64,000 nt of DNA from WHSW01 sp963846165 (GTDB lineage Bacteria > Actinomycetota > Thermoleophilia > Solirubrobacterales > 70-9): contig CAWJUU010000005.1 of the NCBI GenBank assembly GCA_963846165.1, forward strand, positions 434,001 to 498,000, given 5' to 3'. Position 1 is the first letter of the stretch; each line of letters starts with the position of its first letter. A program made the position numbers and the translations under genes. Below the pieces are notes generated by a model. The model had not been told where the DNA came from and made no database searches. It worked only from the letters and a program-made list of their open reading frames with translations. Below, one piece after another: positions 54,723 to 63,935 of this stretch.

Positions 54723-55520
54723 TCAGCGGACCCAGGTCGGTTCCCAATACTGGCGCTCGCTCGGGCTCGATGCGAGCGGTTTCCAGTAACGACAGCCCTC
54801 GAAGAAGTAGTGGGTCACCTGGCTCCAGCGGGTCAGGGCCTGATCGCGCTGCGGGGCGCCACCGTGGATCAGGTTCGACGACCAGATCAGCGCCTCGCCC
54901 TTGCGCAGGGTCGCGTAGTGCGGCTCCAACCCCTCGCGCTCGATCAGCGACGCGATGAACTCCTCGTAATCGGCGTGCTCGGAGCCGGCGGCGGCGTCGA
55001 CGTCCCCCCGGGTCACCTCGGCGAGCCGGTGGCTGCCGGGGTAGTAGACGAGCGGCCCCTGGTCGGGCCCGATGTTCTCGAGTGCGATCCAGAGGCCGCA
55101 CATGAACCCGGGCGGCTCGGAGTTGAAGTGCATCGCGTCGGAGTGCGGTCGCTGCTCGCTTCCGACGCGGAAGTTGAGCGTCTGGAACGGCAGCGGCTCG
55201 CGCCCGTAGGCGGCGCGCAAGAGCTCGATCACGGCGGGCGCCTGGGCGATCGACCTGACGCTCTCCGAGACCACCCACGCGTCCTGGACCCGGCGCTCGT
55301 CGCGGTGCGAGATCGCGGTGTGGCGCCCGCGCAGCGCGCGCTTGGCTCGCCGCAGGGCTCGCTGCGCGCCGGTCTCGGGGCGGAACAGGCTCTCGATTTC
55401 GCTGACCGCGCCTTCGAGGGTCGCCTCCCCGATCCCGGGGTCGAAGACGACGTAGCCGTCGCGCTCGAGGGATGTGCGAAGCGCCTCGAGGTCCGGGTCC
55501 GTGTGCGTGCCGGCCTCCAC
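54723..55520 (-). CDS. Phytanoyl-CoA dioxygenase (PhyH) family Fe(II)/2-oxoglutarate enzyme
   Basis: 265 residues, intact. The DSBH metal triad is visible: HxD in RPHSDAMHFNSEPPG and the distal His in WSSNLIHGGAPQRDQA, with an Arg later in ALTRWSQVTHYFFEG. LRTSLERDGYVVFDPGIGE is the usual N-terminal PhyH motif. It needs Fe2+ and 2-oxoglutarate and hydroxylates an unknown small molecule or lipid. It lies on the opposite strand between sufS and sufU, 22 bp from sufS's stop and 40 bp from sufU's start, so it interrupts the suf order. Confidence 0.85.
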   Translation of the reverse strand: MEAGTHTDPDLEALRTSLERDGYVVFDPGIGEATLEGAVSEIESLFRPETGAQRALRRAKRALRGRHTAISHRDERRVQDAWVVSESVRSIAQAPAVIELLRAAYGREPLPFQTLNFRVGSEQRPHSDAMHFNSEPPGFMCGLWIALENIGPDQGPLVYYPGSHRLAEVTRGDVDAAAGSEHADYEEFIASLIEREGLEPHYATLRKGEALIWSSNLIHGGAPQRDQALTRWSQVTHYFFEGCRYWKPLASSPSERQYWEPTWVR

Positions 55521-55560
55521 GCGGCAATGATCGCAGACAACCTTCGCTAGCCTCGATCGG

Positions 55561-55989
55561 GTGGACGACCTCTACCGCGAGAACATCCTCGACCACTACA
55601 AACGGCCGCGACACTTCGGCCGCCCCGGTGAATTCGACCTCGAGTTCTCCGACACGAACCCGTTCTGCGGCGACGAGCAGCGCGTGTTCATCAAGCTCGA
55701 CGCCGAAGGCCGGGTCGACGAGGTCGCCTTCGAGGGCAAGGGCTGCGCGATCTCGACCGCCGCGACCTCGATGCTGACCGAGGAGCTCGGGGGCAAGACA
55801 CGCGAGGAGCTGCTTCGTCTCGACCGCGACTTCGTCCTCGACCTGCTCGGGATCGAGATCTCCGCGACGCGGATGAAGTGCGCGATGCTCGGGCTGAAGG
55901 TGATCAAGTCGGCGGCACTCGGCGACGCCGCGGACTGGGAGGACGAGGGCCTGCCGGGCGATCCCGAAGCGGAGCACGAGCTGATCTAG
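55561..55989 (+). CDS. sufU: SufU, sulfur-transfer/scaffold partner of SufS
   Basis: 142 residues, GTG start. MDDLYRENILDHYKRPRHF is the family N-terminus. Cys36 and Asp38 (TNPFCGDEQ), Cys62 (GKGCAISTAATSML) and Cys107 (TRMKCAMLGLKV) are the zinc ligands and sulfur acceptor of actinobacterial/Bacillus SufU. The acidic tail is GDAADWEDEGLPGDPEAEH. It is divergent from the PhyH gene across 40 bp. It accepts persulfide sulfur from SufS for the SufBCD complex. Confidence 0.94.
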   Translation: MDDLYRENILDHYKRPRHFGRPGEFDLEFSDTNPFCGDEQRVFIKLDAEGRVDEVAFEGKGCAISTAATSMLTEELGGKTREELLRLDRDFVLDLLGIEISATRMKCAMLGLKVIKSAALGDAADWEDEGLPGDPEAEHELI

Positions 55990-56000
55990 ACCGCCACACG

Positions 56001-56340
56001 GTCCGCTCGGGCCGGGTCGGGGTGCGATGCCTGGCCGGGTTGCAGTGAGGGAGGGAGTTGGGTGGGATGCCGGCGCTTTCGGTCGGCCTCGGCCGCAATG
56101 GCGCTCTGTTGCCGCTATCCGGCAATTAGTCGCCAATCGGCGGCCCTCGGCCAGCGCGCCAACCCGCCTTTCGATCCCAGGTCGAGGTTGATAGGAGAGT
56201 TGTTGCTCTATAGCGACAACAACCTCGGACTCAACGCCGAAGGATGGTTGAGGCCGGGGTTTACGACCTTGCGCTCGCGCCCACACCCTCCCTCACTGCC
56301 AAACGAACCCCGCCTCGCACCCGGCGACGGCCCGAGCGGA
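56001..56340. repeat. Large imperfect inverted repeat in a 392-bp gene-free gap
   Basis: The gap 55990-56381 has no credible gene. Its left part (about 56001-56060) and right part (about 56284-56340) are inverted copies: both contain TCCGCTCGGGCCG, GGGTGCGA.GC and GCAGTGAGGGAGGG in the same order when the right arm is reversed. The interior holds smaller hairpins: TTGCCG-ctatc-CGGCAA (near 56110-56126) and GTTGTTG...CAACAAC (56199-56223), enclosed by GAGGTTG...CAACCTC. It may be a MITE-like element, a cruciform or a structured RNA. No target duplication was found. Confidence 0.6.
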
Positions 56341-56381
56341 ACGCCCACCGGGTGCGTCCACGAGGATTCGGAATCGATCAG

Positions 56382-56798
56382 CTAGTCGACGAAGATGTCC
56401 GGGGCGAAGTCGGCCTCGCAGACGACCACGCCACCGCGAGCGCGGCGCCGGTCAGGACCGGGGGGTTGCGTGAGGTCGACGATGTGCTGCTTCGCCTTCG
56501 CGATGTAGGCCCCCGAGCGCAGCGGATCGACTTCGATCAGCCACTTCCCGTCGGCATCGCTGTCGGTGCGACCGAGCACCCGGCGCTCGCCGTTGCGCTT
56601 CTCCTTGAACACCTTCACGCGCCGATCGGACTCGCACTCGGGGACCTGCGACTTGACCTTGCCGTGGAAGGCCGGGGGGCTGTTCGAGACCTTCAACCGG
56701 GTCGGGATCGAGCCGGCCTCGCCGGCGAGCGCCACCCCGGTGACCGGCGCCGCGATCAGGGCGCCGGTCAGCAGGGCGATTCGGACGCGGGTCGACAT
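56382..56798 (-). CDS. Small secreted protein, paralogue of the neighbour
   Basis: 138 residues. The signal peptide is IALLTGALIAAPVTGVALAG. The mature part has AFHGKVKSQVPECESDRRVK, then VFKEKRNGERRVLGRTDS, DADGKWLIEVDPLRSGAYI and a C-terminal VCEADFAPDIFVD. Two cysteines, near the start and end of the domain, probably pair. The pattern (FHGKV, FKEKRNG, GKW, SGAY) looks like a small beta-sandwich of the carboxypeptidase-regulatory/Ig-like type. Function unknown. ATG 56798 overlaps the previous stop (TGATG). Confidence 0.78.
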   Translation of the reverse strand: MSTRVRIALLTGALIAAPVTGVALAGEAGSIPTRLKVSNSPPAFHGKVKSQVPECESDRRVKVFKEKRNGERRVLGRTDSDADGKWLIEVDPLRSGAYIAKAKQHIVDLTQPPGPDRRRARGGVVVCEADFAPDIFVD

Positions 56799-57193
56799 CA
56801 GTCGACGACCAGGGTCCTCGACTTCGCCCGCAGGCAGTCGTAGATCGGGCCGGCGGTGGCGTTCTCATACCGCTTGACGACCGCGTAGTAGGCGCCGGAC
56901 TTGAGCGGGTCGACGCGCACGTCCCACTTGCCCTTGTCGTCGGTGAGGTCGAAGCCGAGCAGCTTCTTGTCGCCGTTGCGCTTCTCCTTGAACAGCTTCG
57001 CTCGCCGCCCTTCGACGCAGTTCTCGTTGTCGGCGACCACCTTGCCGTGGAACGGCGGGAAGGCCTTGCGGATCTTGATCTCGCTGTCGACCTCGACCAC
57101 CTGACCGGCACCGCCGGCGAGGGCGATCCCGGGGACGGCGGCGACCGCAAGCGCGGCGGCCAGGGCGAGGGTGCGAGTGACTGAGCTGGTCAT
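56798..57193 (-). CDS. Small secreted protein, first of a pair
   Basis: 131 residues. The signal peptide is LALAAALAVAAVPGIALAGG. The mature domain has AFPPFHGKVVADNENCVEG, RAKLFKEKRNGDKKLLGFD, LTDDKGKWDVRVDPLKSG and AYYAVVKRYENA, ending DCLRAKSRTLVVD. The two cysteines align with those of the downstream copy. The upstream gap (57194-57272) contains a purine-rich ribosome site (GGGAGGAACC). The pair probably makes an extracellular structural or binding protein. Not recognised beyond the sandwich-like pattern. Confidence 0.78.
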   Translation of the reverse strand: MTSSVTRTLALAAALAVAAVPGIALAGGAGQVVEVDSEIKIRKAFPPFHGKVVADNENCVEGRRAKLFKEKRNGDKKLLGFDLTDDKGKWDVRVDPLKSGAYYAVVKRYENATAGPIYDCLRAKSRTLVVD

Positions 57194-57272
57194 GGCGATG
57201 GTTCCTCCCTGGGTTCGGATGTTCGGTAGATCGGAACCTATCCGAGAACGCCGACGCCGCTAAGCGAGGCGC

Positions 57273-57761
57273 TCACAGCGCTCCCAGGCGCCCGGTGCGC
57301 TCGAGGGTCGCGTTCGGCGCCCCCGCGGCGGTCACCTGCAGCTCGGCCACCCGGGTCTCCTCGACGCCGGCGAGCAACGAGATCGGCTCCCAGAACCGGC
57401 CCCGCAGCACCTGGCCGGCGGCGAATGGCTCCGCGTCGAGAACCTGAGACGGGAAGATCACTGCGCAGAGCGCCCGCTCGGCATCGGCGCCGACCTCCTC
57501 GCCCAGCGGGTCGAGGAAGGTGACCAGCGCGCCCTCATAGTCGTGGAAATTGAAGTTGTGGCGGCCGTATGCCGTGGCCGCGCGGTCCGAGTTCCAGGAC
57601 TCCACGCAACCAGCGTCCGGGGCGAGCGCGGCCCGCTCCTCGTCCTCCCCGGAGGCGGCGTGGAGGACCACCGTGACGATCACCCCGAGCAGCAGCGCAG
57701 CGCCGAGCGCGATCGCGACCCTCCCACGCGGCTGCGCTTCGCCGGCCTCCATTCGCGGCAC
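57273..57761 (-). CDS. Membrane-anchored protein of unknown function
   Basis: 162 residues from ATG 57761; ATG 57752 (MEAGEAQPRG) is equally good. One N-terminal helix, VAIALGAALLLGVIVTVVL, anchors a ~125-residue outside domain with CVESWNSDRAATAYGRHNF and ERALCAVIFPSQVLDAEPF; its two cysteines may pair. No family recognised. Its start is 112 bp from the divergent Rieske gene. Confidence 0.7.
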   Translation of the reverse strand: MPRMEAGEAQPRGRVAIALGAALLLGVIVTVVLHAASGEDEERAALAPDAGCVESWNSDRAATAYGRHNFNFHDYEGALVTFLDPLGEEVGADAERALCAVIFPSQVLDAEPFAAGQVLRGRFWEPISLLAGVEETRVAELQVTAAGAPNATLERTGRLGAL

Positions 57762-57873
57762 GCTAGCGACGCGACGGGTCGGAGTGCCCGCGACGGCGGG
57801 CCCGACCGCTAAAATCCGACCAGGAAAGTAGGAATAAGTGACGACCGCAACCAGGAGCCGGAGAGAACCCTAC

Positions 57874-58194
57874 GTGGCGAACGAGACGATCACCGTCTGC
57901 AAGCTGGCCGAGCTGCCCGAGGGCGCGATGCGCCTGGTCGAGGCGGACGGCCGCAAGATCGGCGTCTTCCATTGCACCGACGGCGAGCTCTACGCGATCG
58001 AGGATCGTTGCTCGCACGACGACGGCCCGCTCGCCGAGGGGGAGTTCGACGTCGCCTCCTGTACCGTGGAGTGTCCGCGCCACGGTTCGCTCTTCGACGT
58101 GCGGACCGGCAAGCCGCGCACCCTCCCGGCCTACAGGCCGGTTGAAACGTTCGAGGTGCGCATCGACGACGACCAAGTGAAGCTGGAGCTCTGA
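57874..58194 (+). CDS. Rieske-type [2Fe-2S] ferredoxin of the SUF locus
   Basis: 106 residues from GTG 57874, which follows GGAGAG; an upstream in-frame GTG at 57838 would add twelve residues. The cluster ligands are Cys-x-His in IEDRCSHDDGPLAEGEF and Cys-x2-His in VECPRHGSLFDVRTGKP. TITVCKLAELPEGAMRLVE and VFHCTDGELYAI are typical of small soluble NirD/BphF-like Rieske proteins. It lies 5 bp before sufB. It may supply electrons to cluster assembly or be an early client (inference). TAAAAT near 57812 and TAGGAATAAG near 57829 are promoter candidates. Confidence 0.88.
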   Translation: MANETITVCKLAELPEGAMRLVEADGRKIGVFHCTDGELYAIEDRCSHDDGPLAEGEFDVASCTVECPRHGSLFDVRTGKPRTLPAYRPVETFEVRIDDDQVKLEL

Positions 58195-58199
58195 CCACG

Positions 58200-59652
<1,453 letters not shown>

Positions 59653-59660
<8 letters not shown>

Positions 59661-60850
59661 TGGGGTAGCTGCGGCTCCCCGGCTCCAGGAACCCGACTGG
59701 CTGCGCGAGGGACGCGACGAGGCCAAGCAGGCGGAGGGCCGGCTCGAGCTGCCCTCGCAGAAGGACAAGGGCTGGGAGTTCACCGACCTGTCGGGCTTCG
59801 AGTTCGGCAACTTCACCGAGGCGGTGGCGGCAGTCGAGGGGCTGTCCGGCGACGATCGCGACGGCGACGGGCCGATCGTGATCCCGCTCGCCGCGGCGGC
59901 CGCCCTCCATCCCGAGCTCGTCGGCGAGCACCTCGGGGCAGTGGTGCCCGCGACCGACGTCTTCGCCGCCCGCAACCAGGCGCGCTGGCGCGACGGCTTG
60001 TTCGTCTACGTCCCACCCGGCGCCCGGCTCGCCGAACCGGTCCGGCTCACCGTCTCGGCGGCCGGCGGCGAGGAGGTCGAGTGGCGGGCGCTGATCGTGC
60101 TCGCCGACGGCGCCGAGGCCGAGGTCTGGGAGCGCTACGCGTCCACAGACGACGACGAGGCGCTCTTCAACGGAGTAGTCGAGCTCGTCGTCGGCGACGG
60201 CGCCAACCTGCGCTACGTCTGCGAGCAGGAGCTCTCCGAGCGCAGCTGGGTGTTCGCGAGCCAGCGCGCCGAGGTCGGCCGCGACGCCAGCCTCGACTGG
60301 GTCGCGCTCGGCTTCGGCTCGGCGCGCGGCAAGGTGCGGATGGAGACCAAGCTCGCCGGCCGCGGCTCGAGCGCCAAGGTCACCGGCGCGTATGCCGGCG
60401 CCGGCACGCCAGCACCTCGATTACGACACGACCCAGGAGCACGCGGCGCGGGACACGACCTCCGATCTCGCCTTCCGCGGCGTGCTCACCGAGCGCGCCA
60501 CCGCGGTCTGGCGCGGAATGATCCGGGTCGATCCCGGCGCCCAGCGCACCGACGCCTTTCAGGAGAGCCGCAACCTGCTGCTCTCGGCAGACGCCCACGC
60601 CGACGCGATTCCCGGGCTCGAGATCGAGGCCGACGACGTCCGCTGCACGCACGCGGCCGCCGTCGCCCAGGTCGACCCCGAGCAGCTCCACTACCTGCGC
60701 GCCCACGGCCTGCCCGAGGGCGAGGCGAAGCAGCTCGTGATCGAGGGCTTTCTCCAGGAACTGGTCGAGCGGGCCCACGAGGGCCCGATCCGCGAGACCC
60801 TGCGCGACGCGCTCGAGCAGCGGCTCGAGCACCTGCTCGCACGCTCCTAG
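59653..60850 (+). CDS. sufD: SufD, Fe-S scaffold subunit, one frame break
   Basis: About 399 residues with a rare TTG start at 59653, overlapping the sufB stop by 8 bases. SQKDKGWEFTDLSGFEFGN, LFVYVPPGARLAEPVRLTV and FASQRAEVGRDASLDWVAL are SufD-like. A shift near 60405 interrupts it; the next frame reads HLDYDTTQEHAARDTTSDL, FRGVLTERATAVWRGMIRV and LHYLRAHGLPEGEAKQLVI. The low-efficiency TTG inside sufB suits the coupled 1:1 production of the two subunits. Confidence 0.92.
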
Positions 60851-60879
60851 CTCGAGCGCCGAGCACATACACTGGCGCC

Positions 60880-61251
60880 GTGAACTTCGAGCTCCAACTC
60901 GTGAACGTCCCCGTCTCCGACGTCGACCGGGCGAAGGAGTTCTACACGGAGCAGGCCGGCTTCACGCTCGATCACGATCACGATGTCGGCGGCGGGATCC
61001 GCTTCGTGCAGCTGACCCCGCCGGGGTCGGCGTGCTCGATCTCGATCGGCACGGGGCTCTCGGAGATGGCGCCGGGCTCGATCGAAGGCCTGCAGCTGGT
61101 CGTCGACGACATCCACGCCGCCCGCGAGGAGCTCGCCGGCGGCGGCGTCGAGGTGAGCGAGGTCTCGGTCTTCGACTGGGGCTCGTTCGTCTTCTTCGCG
61201 GACCCGGACGGCAACCGGTGGGCCGTGCAGCAGATACCGGACCGAAGCTAG
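60880..61251 (+). CDS. Glyoxalase/bleomycin-resistance (VOC) superfamily protein
   Basis: 123 residues, GTG start. One VOC module pair: LQLVNVPVSDVDRAKEFYT, EQAGFTLDHDHDVGGGIRF, VQLTPPGSACSISIGTGL, then IEGLQLVVDDIHAAREELA and FVFFADPDGNRWAVQQIP. The DPDGN motif near the C-terminus is typical. Such proteins bind a metal and act as lyases, isomerases or resistance proteins; the substrate cannot be read from sequence. 29 bp downstream of sufD. Confidence 0.87.
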   Translation: MNFELQLVNVPVSDVDRAKEFYTEQAGFTLDHDHDVGGGIRFVQLTPPGSACSISIGTGLSEMAPGSIEGLQLVVDDIHAAREELAGGGVEVSEVSVFDWGSFVFFADPDGNRWAVQQIPDRS

Positions 61252-61271
61252 GCCAACAGACCCCGCCCGCC

Positions 61272-61599
61272 GTGCCGACCCGGCGATCGACGAACCGTCT
61301 TCGACCGGCGACGGTGGCCGTCTCGCTCTCGCTTGCGGCGACGCTCGGTGCCTGCGGCGGCGAGCGCGAGTTCAGCGCCGAGGAGTCGAAGAGGCGAATG
61401 CGAACGGCGCCGCGGTCGAGCTCGGCGCCGCGCTCGAATCCACGCGCGCGCGGACACGGCCCAAGTACGAGCGCTGTGAAGCGGCGCCGACCCTGCTCTG
61501 CTTTCGAGCCTCGAACGCGGTACTGCTGCTCGAGGACTCGCGTCCGGTCGACGAGCTGAACCAATCGAGGCCGCCTTCCGGGCGATGGCGACCGACTAG
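61272..61599 (+). CDS. Small putative lipoprotein, two frame breaks
   Basis: GTG 61272 opens VPTRRSTNRLRPATVAVSL; the hydrophobic core SLAATLGACGGE has a lipobox (LGAC). The frame then shifts near 61385 to EEANANGAAVELGAALES and CEAAPTLLCFRASNAVLLL, and again near 61565 to EAAFRAMATD and TAG 61597. Read together it is a ~108-residue lipoprotein with two cysteines in the mature part. No family recognised. The breaks may be sequencing errors or early decay. Confidence 0.5.
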
Positions 61600-61610
61600 A
61601 ACTAAACGCC

Positions 61611-61757
61611 TCAGGTCGTGGGCCTCTCACTCTCGTCCGCAGCCGGCTCGCGACGGTCGCGCATCACCGTGATCACGATCGAGGCGAGGACGATGACCAC
61701 GGGGACGGCGTAGAGGACCCAGAGGGCCCAATGTCCGATGTGGGCGAGCGGCAGCAC
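61611..61757 (-). CDS. 48-residue single-helix membrane protein
   Basis: GTG 61757 to TGA 61611 encodes VLPLAHIGHWALWVLYAVP, then VVIVLASIVITVMRDRREP and a short charged tail (AADESERPTT). It has one membrane helix, a basic stop-transfer end and no long soluble part. His and Trp near the N-terminus are typical of small actinobacterial membrane peptides. It begins 31 bp downstream of the zinc permease stop in the same direction, so it may be the last gene of the zinc locus. Function unknown. Confidence 0.55.
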   Translation of the reverse strand: MLPLAHIGHWALWVLYAVPVVIVLASIVITVMRDRREPAADESERPTT

Positions 61758-61787
61758 CGATCCAGTATGGCGCAGGGCACAGGCGCC

Positions 61788-62636
61788 TCAGCCGGGCGCC
61801 GGGCGGACCGCGAGAAGGACGATGAAGATGGTCACCGGCACGAGCACGATCGAGGCGCCGGCGGCGAGGTCGAGGTGCCACGAGAGCAGCAGGCCGATCG
61901 GCGCGCTGATCGCGGCGATGCCCGCCGAGACCGCCATCATCGCCGGCAGCCGCTTGGTCACCAGGGCGGCCGCCGCCGGTGGCGCCATCAGCATCCCGAG
62001 CACGAGCAGGGCGCCGACGACGCGGAAGCCGGCGACGACGGCGAGGGTGATCACGACCAGCATCACGAGCTGCAGGCGATCGATCGGCAGGCCGAGGGCG
62101 GCCGCTCTCTGCCGGTCGAACGAGAACAGCAACAACGGCCGGTACAGCACCGCCACCAGGGCGAGGATCAACACGGTGAGGATTGCGGTTACGACGACGT
62201 CGGTGCCACCAACGCCGAGCACGTCGCCGAACAGGAATGCGGTCAGATCGACCGTGTAGCCCTCCGTCCTCGAGATCAGCACGACGCCGAGCGCGAGCAT
62301 GAACACGAATACGACGGCCGCCGCGGTGTCTCCGCGCAGCCGGCTGCGGCGCAGGATCAGGTCGGTCGCAAAGGCCGTTGCCAGACCGGCGACGAGCGCG
62401 CCGATCGCGATCGCGAGCTGATCGGGCTCGGCACCGGCGGCCGAGCCGCCCGCGGTGATTATGAACGCGACCGCGATCCCGGGCAAGACGCCGTGGGCGA
62501 GGCTGTCGGCCATCAGTGCCATCCCTCGCAGCACCACGTAGCAGCCGACGACCCCGCAGAGGACCCCGACGAGCGCAGCCGCAAGCGCCCCGGTGCGGAC
62601 GAACTCGGCGCCGAACGGGTCGGTCAGGAAGTCCAT
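61788..62636 (-). CDS. znuB: Zinc/metal ABC transporter permease (ZnuB/ABC-3 family)
   Basis: 282 residues, intact. The ABC-3 hallmark helices are ALVGVLCGVVGCYVVLRGM with ALMADSLAHGVLPGIAVAF, then FLFGDVLGVGGTDVVVTAI and LVMLVVITLAVVAGFRVVG with GALLVLGMLMAPPAAAALV. About eight membrane segments. ATG 62636 overlaps the ATPase stop (TGATG). With ZnuC and the binding protein at the right edge it imports Zn2+; Mn2+ is possible, but the Zur-like control favours zinc. Confidence 0.92.
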   Translation of the reverse strand: MDFLTDPFGAEFVRTGALAAALVGVLCGVVGCYVVLRGMALMADSLAHGVLPGIAVAFIITAGGSAAGAEPDQLAIAIGALVAGLATAFATDLILRRSRLRGDTAAAVVFVFMLALGVVLISRTEGYTVDLTAFLFGDVLGVGGTDVVVTAILTVLILALVAVLYRPLLLFSFDRQRAAALGLPIDRLQLVMLVVITLAVVAGFRVVGALLVLGMLMAPPAAAALVTKRLPAMMAVSAGIAAISAPIGLLLSWHLDLAAGASIVLVPVTIFIVLLAVRPAPG

Positions 62637-63401
62637 CAGCCCGCCCCGTGATGGTGGTGTGCCGTGTCGACGATCAGCTCCCCGACCCGGACGACGTGGC
62701 CGGCGAACGTCTCGGCCAGGACCGCCTCGGTGCAGGTCTCGCCCGGCGGCCCGAAGGCGACCAGTCGGCGGTTCAGGCAGAGGACCAGGTCGTAGTCGCG
62801 TGCCGCGCTCTCGAGGTCGTGGGTGGCGACGATCACCGTCCGGCCCTCGTCTCGCCAGCCCCCGAGCAACTCGCGCAGGGCCGCGTGGGTCGGCCGGTCG
62901 ACGCCGGTGAACGGCTCGTCGAGCAACAGCAGCTCCGCGTCCTGGGCGGCCGCCTGCGCGAGCAGGACCCGCTGGCGTTCACCGCCGGAGAGGTCGCCGA
63001 ACCGCCGCTCGGCGAGGTGACCGACGCGAAGCGCGTCGATGCCGCCCGCGACCAGCGCGCGATCGCGGTCCGAGAAGCGCCCCAGCAGCCCGACCTCGCC
63101 ATAGCGGCCCATGCGCACGACATCGCTCGACGGTGACCGGGAAGGCCGGCTCGACATCGAGGCGCTGCGGCACGAACGCGACCCGCCGCGTCCCCAGCCG
63201 GATCGATCCCGCCCGCGGTTGGACGAGGCCGATCGCGGCCAGGAACAGCGTGCTCTTGCCGGCTCCGTTGGGGCCCAGCAGGGCCACGCTCTTGCCGGCC
63301 GGCACCGCGACGCTGAGATCCGAGAGCGCCTCCTGGTCGCCGAACCCGGCGGTCAGGCCCTCGGTTACGAAGATCGGGTTCGCCGCCGACCCGGAGCTCA
63401 C
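62636..63401 (-). CDS. znuC: Zinc ABC transporter ATP-binding protein (ZnuC), one frame break
   Basis: About 255 residues from GTG 63401, coupled to zur (GTGA). Walker A is LLGPNGAGKSTLFLAAIG, then VAFVPQRLDVEPAFPVTVE. A shift near 63125 leads to MGRYGEVGLLGRFSDRDRA, the signature FGDLSGGERQRVLLAQA and Walker B in AELLLLDEPFTGVDRPTHA, with H-loop ATHDLESAARD. It ends VDTAHHHHGAG, a histidine tail that may bind zinc. Confidence 0.9.
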
Positions 63402-63859
63402 GCGGCGTCGCGCTCGCAGCTCTCGCACTCACCGCGGATGAGCACGTCGTGGCCCGAAACCTGATGGCCAAGCCTTCGGGCAAGCCGCCCGATCGCCCGC
63501 TCCAAGCCCTCGTCCTCGAACGCGGTGATCTCGCCGCATGACTGGCAGACGACGTGGTGGTGGTGCTCGCCACCCGGCACGACCGCCTCATAGCGTGCGC
63601 CTCCGTCGCCGAGCTCGATTCGCTGGACGAGGCCGAAGCCGTCGAGAAGCTCGAGCGCCCTGTAGACGCTGGCGATTCCCACCCGAGCCCCGCGACCGCG
63701 GATGCGGTCGGCGATCTCGTGCGCGGTCAGACAGCAGTCCTGCGCGGCGAGCAGCTCGACCACCGCGCGCCGGGCTCCCCCCGCGCGCCTACCCTCGCCT
63801 CCGAGCGCGTCGAACGCCAGCTCCGACCAGCTCCCTCGTTCGTGTCCGTGAGCTTCCAT
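63398..63859 (-). CDS. zur: Zur, Fur-family zinc uptake repressor
   Basis: 153 residues from ATG 63859; an in-frame ATG at 63901 would place the N-terminus inside the operator, so the inner start is preferred. The winged helix has LTAHEIADRIRGRGARVGI and ASVYRALELLDGFGLVQRI. Metal sites: GGEHHHHVVCQSCGEITAF and the second CxxC in GECESCERDAA, which hold structural zinc. With zinc bound it should repress znuA and its own zur-znuC-znuB transcript. Fur (iron) is less likely given the neighbours. Confidence 0.88.
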   Translation of the reverse strand: MEAHGHERGSWSELAFDALGGEGRRAGGARRAVVELLAAQDCCLTAHEIADRIRGRGARVGIASVYRALELLDGFGLVQRIELGDGGARYEAVVPGGEHHHHVVCQSCGEITAFEDEGLERAIGRLARRLGHQVSGHDVLIRGECESCERDAA

Positions 63860-63884
63860 CGGCACGAGGAAGGATAACCCAGCC

Positions 63885-63907
63885 GTGAGAATGATTATCA
63901 TTACGGC
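63885..63907. promoter_or_regulatory. Zur/Fur box 1, AATGATTATCATT core
   Basis: GTGAGAATGATTATCATTACGG contains the perfect 13-bp palindrome AATGAT-T-ATCATT (63890-63902), close to known Fur/Zur boxes. It lies about 30 bp upstream of zur's ATG 63859 and 13 bp upstream of znuA's ATG, so one site can govern both divergent genes. Confidence 0.8.
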
Positions 63908-63914
63908 CGATAAA

Positions 63915-63935
63915 GATGAGAATGAGTTTCATTTG
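63915..63935. promoter_or_regulatory. Zur/Fur box 2 overlapping the znuA start codon
   Basis: GATGAGAATGAGTTTCATTTG contains AATGA-gtt-TCATT (63921-63933), an imperfect version of box 1. The two centres are 31 bp apart, three helical turns, so two dimers could bind on the same face. The box includes the first codons of znuA. Confidence 0.65.

Noticed and set aside
55981..56390. Target-site duplication flanking the inverted-repeat element
   Set aside because: gatctaga at the left and gatcagctag at the right look alike but are not a clean direct repeat at the element ends, so insertion is not proven.
61731..62651. A 306-codon plus-strand frame opposite znuB
   Set aside because: His/Asp/Gln-rich antisense shadow of the membrane permease; no start signal or motif.
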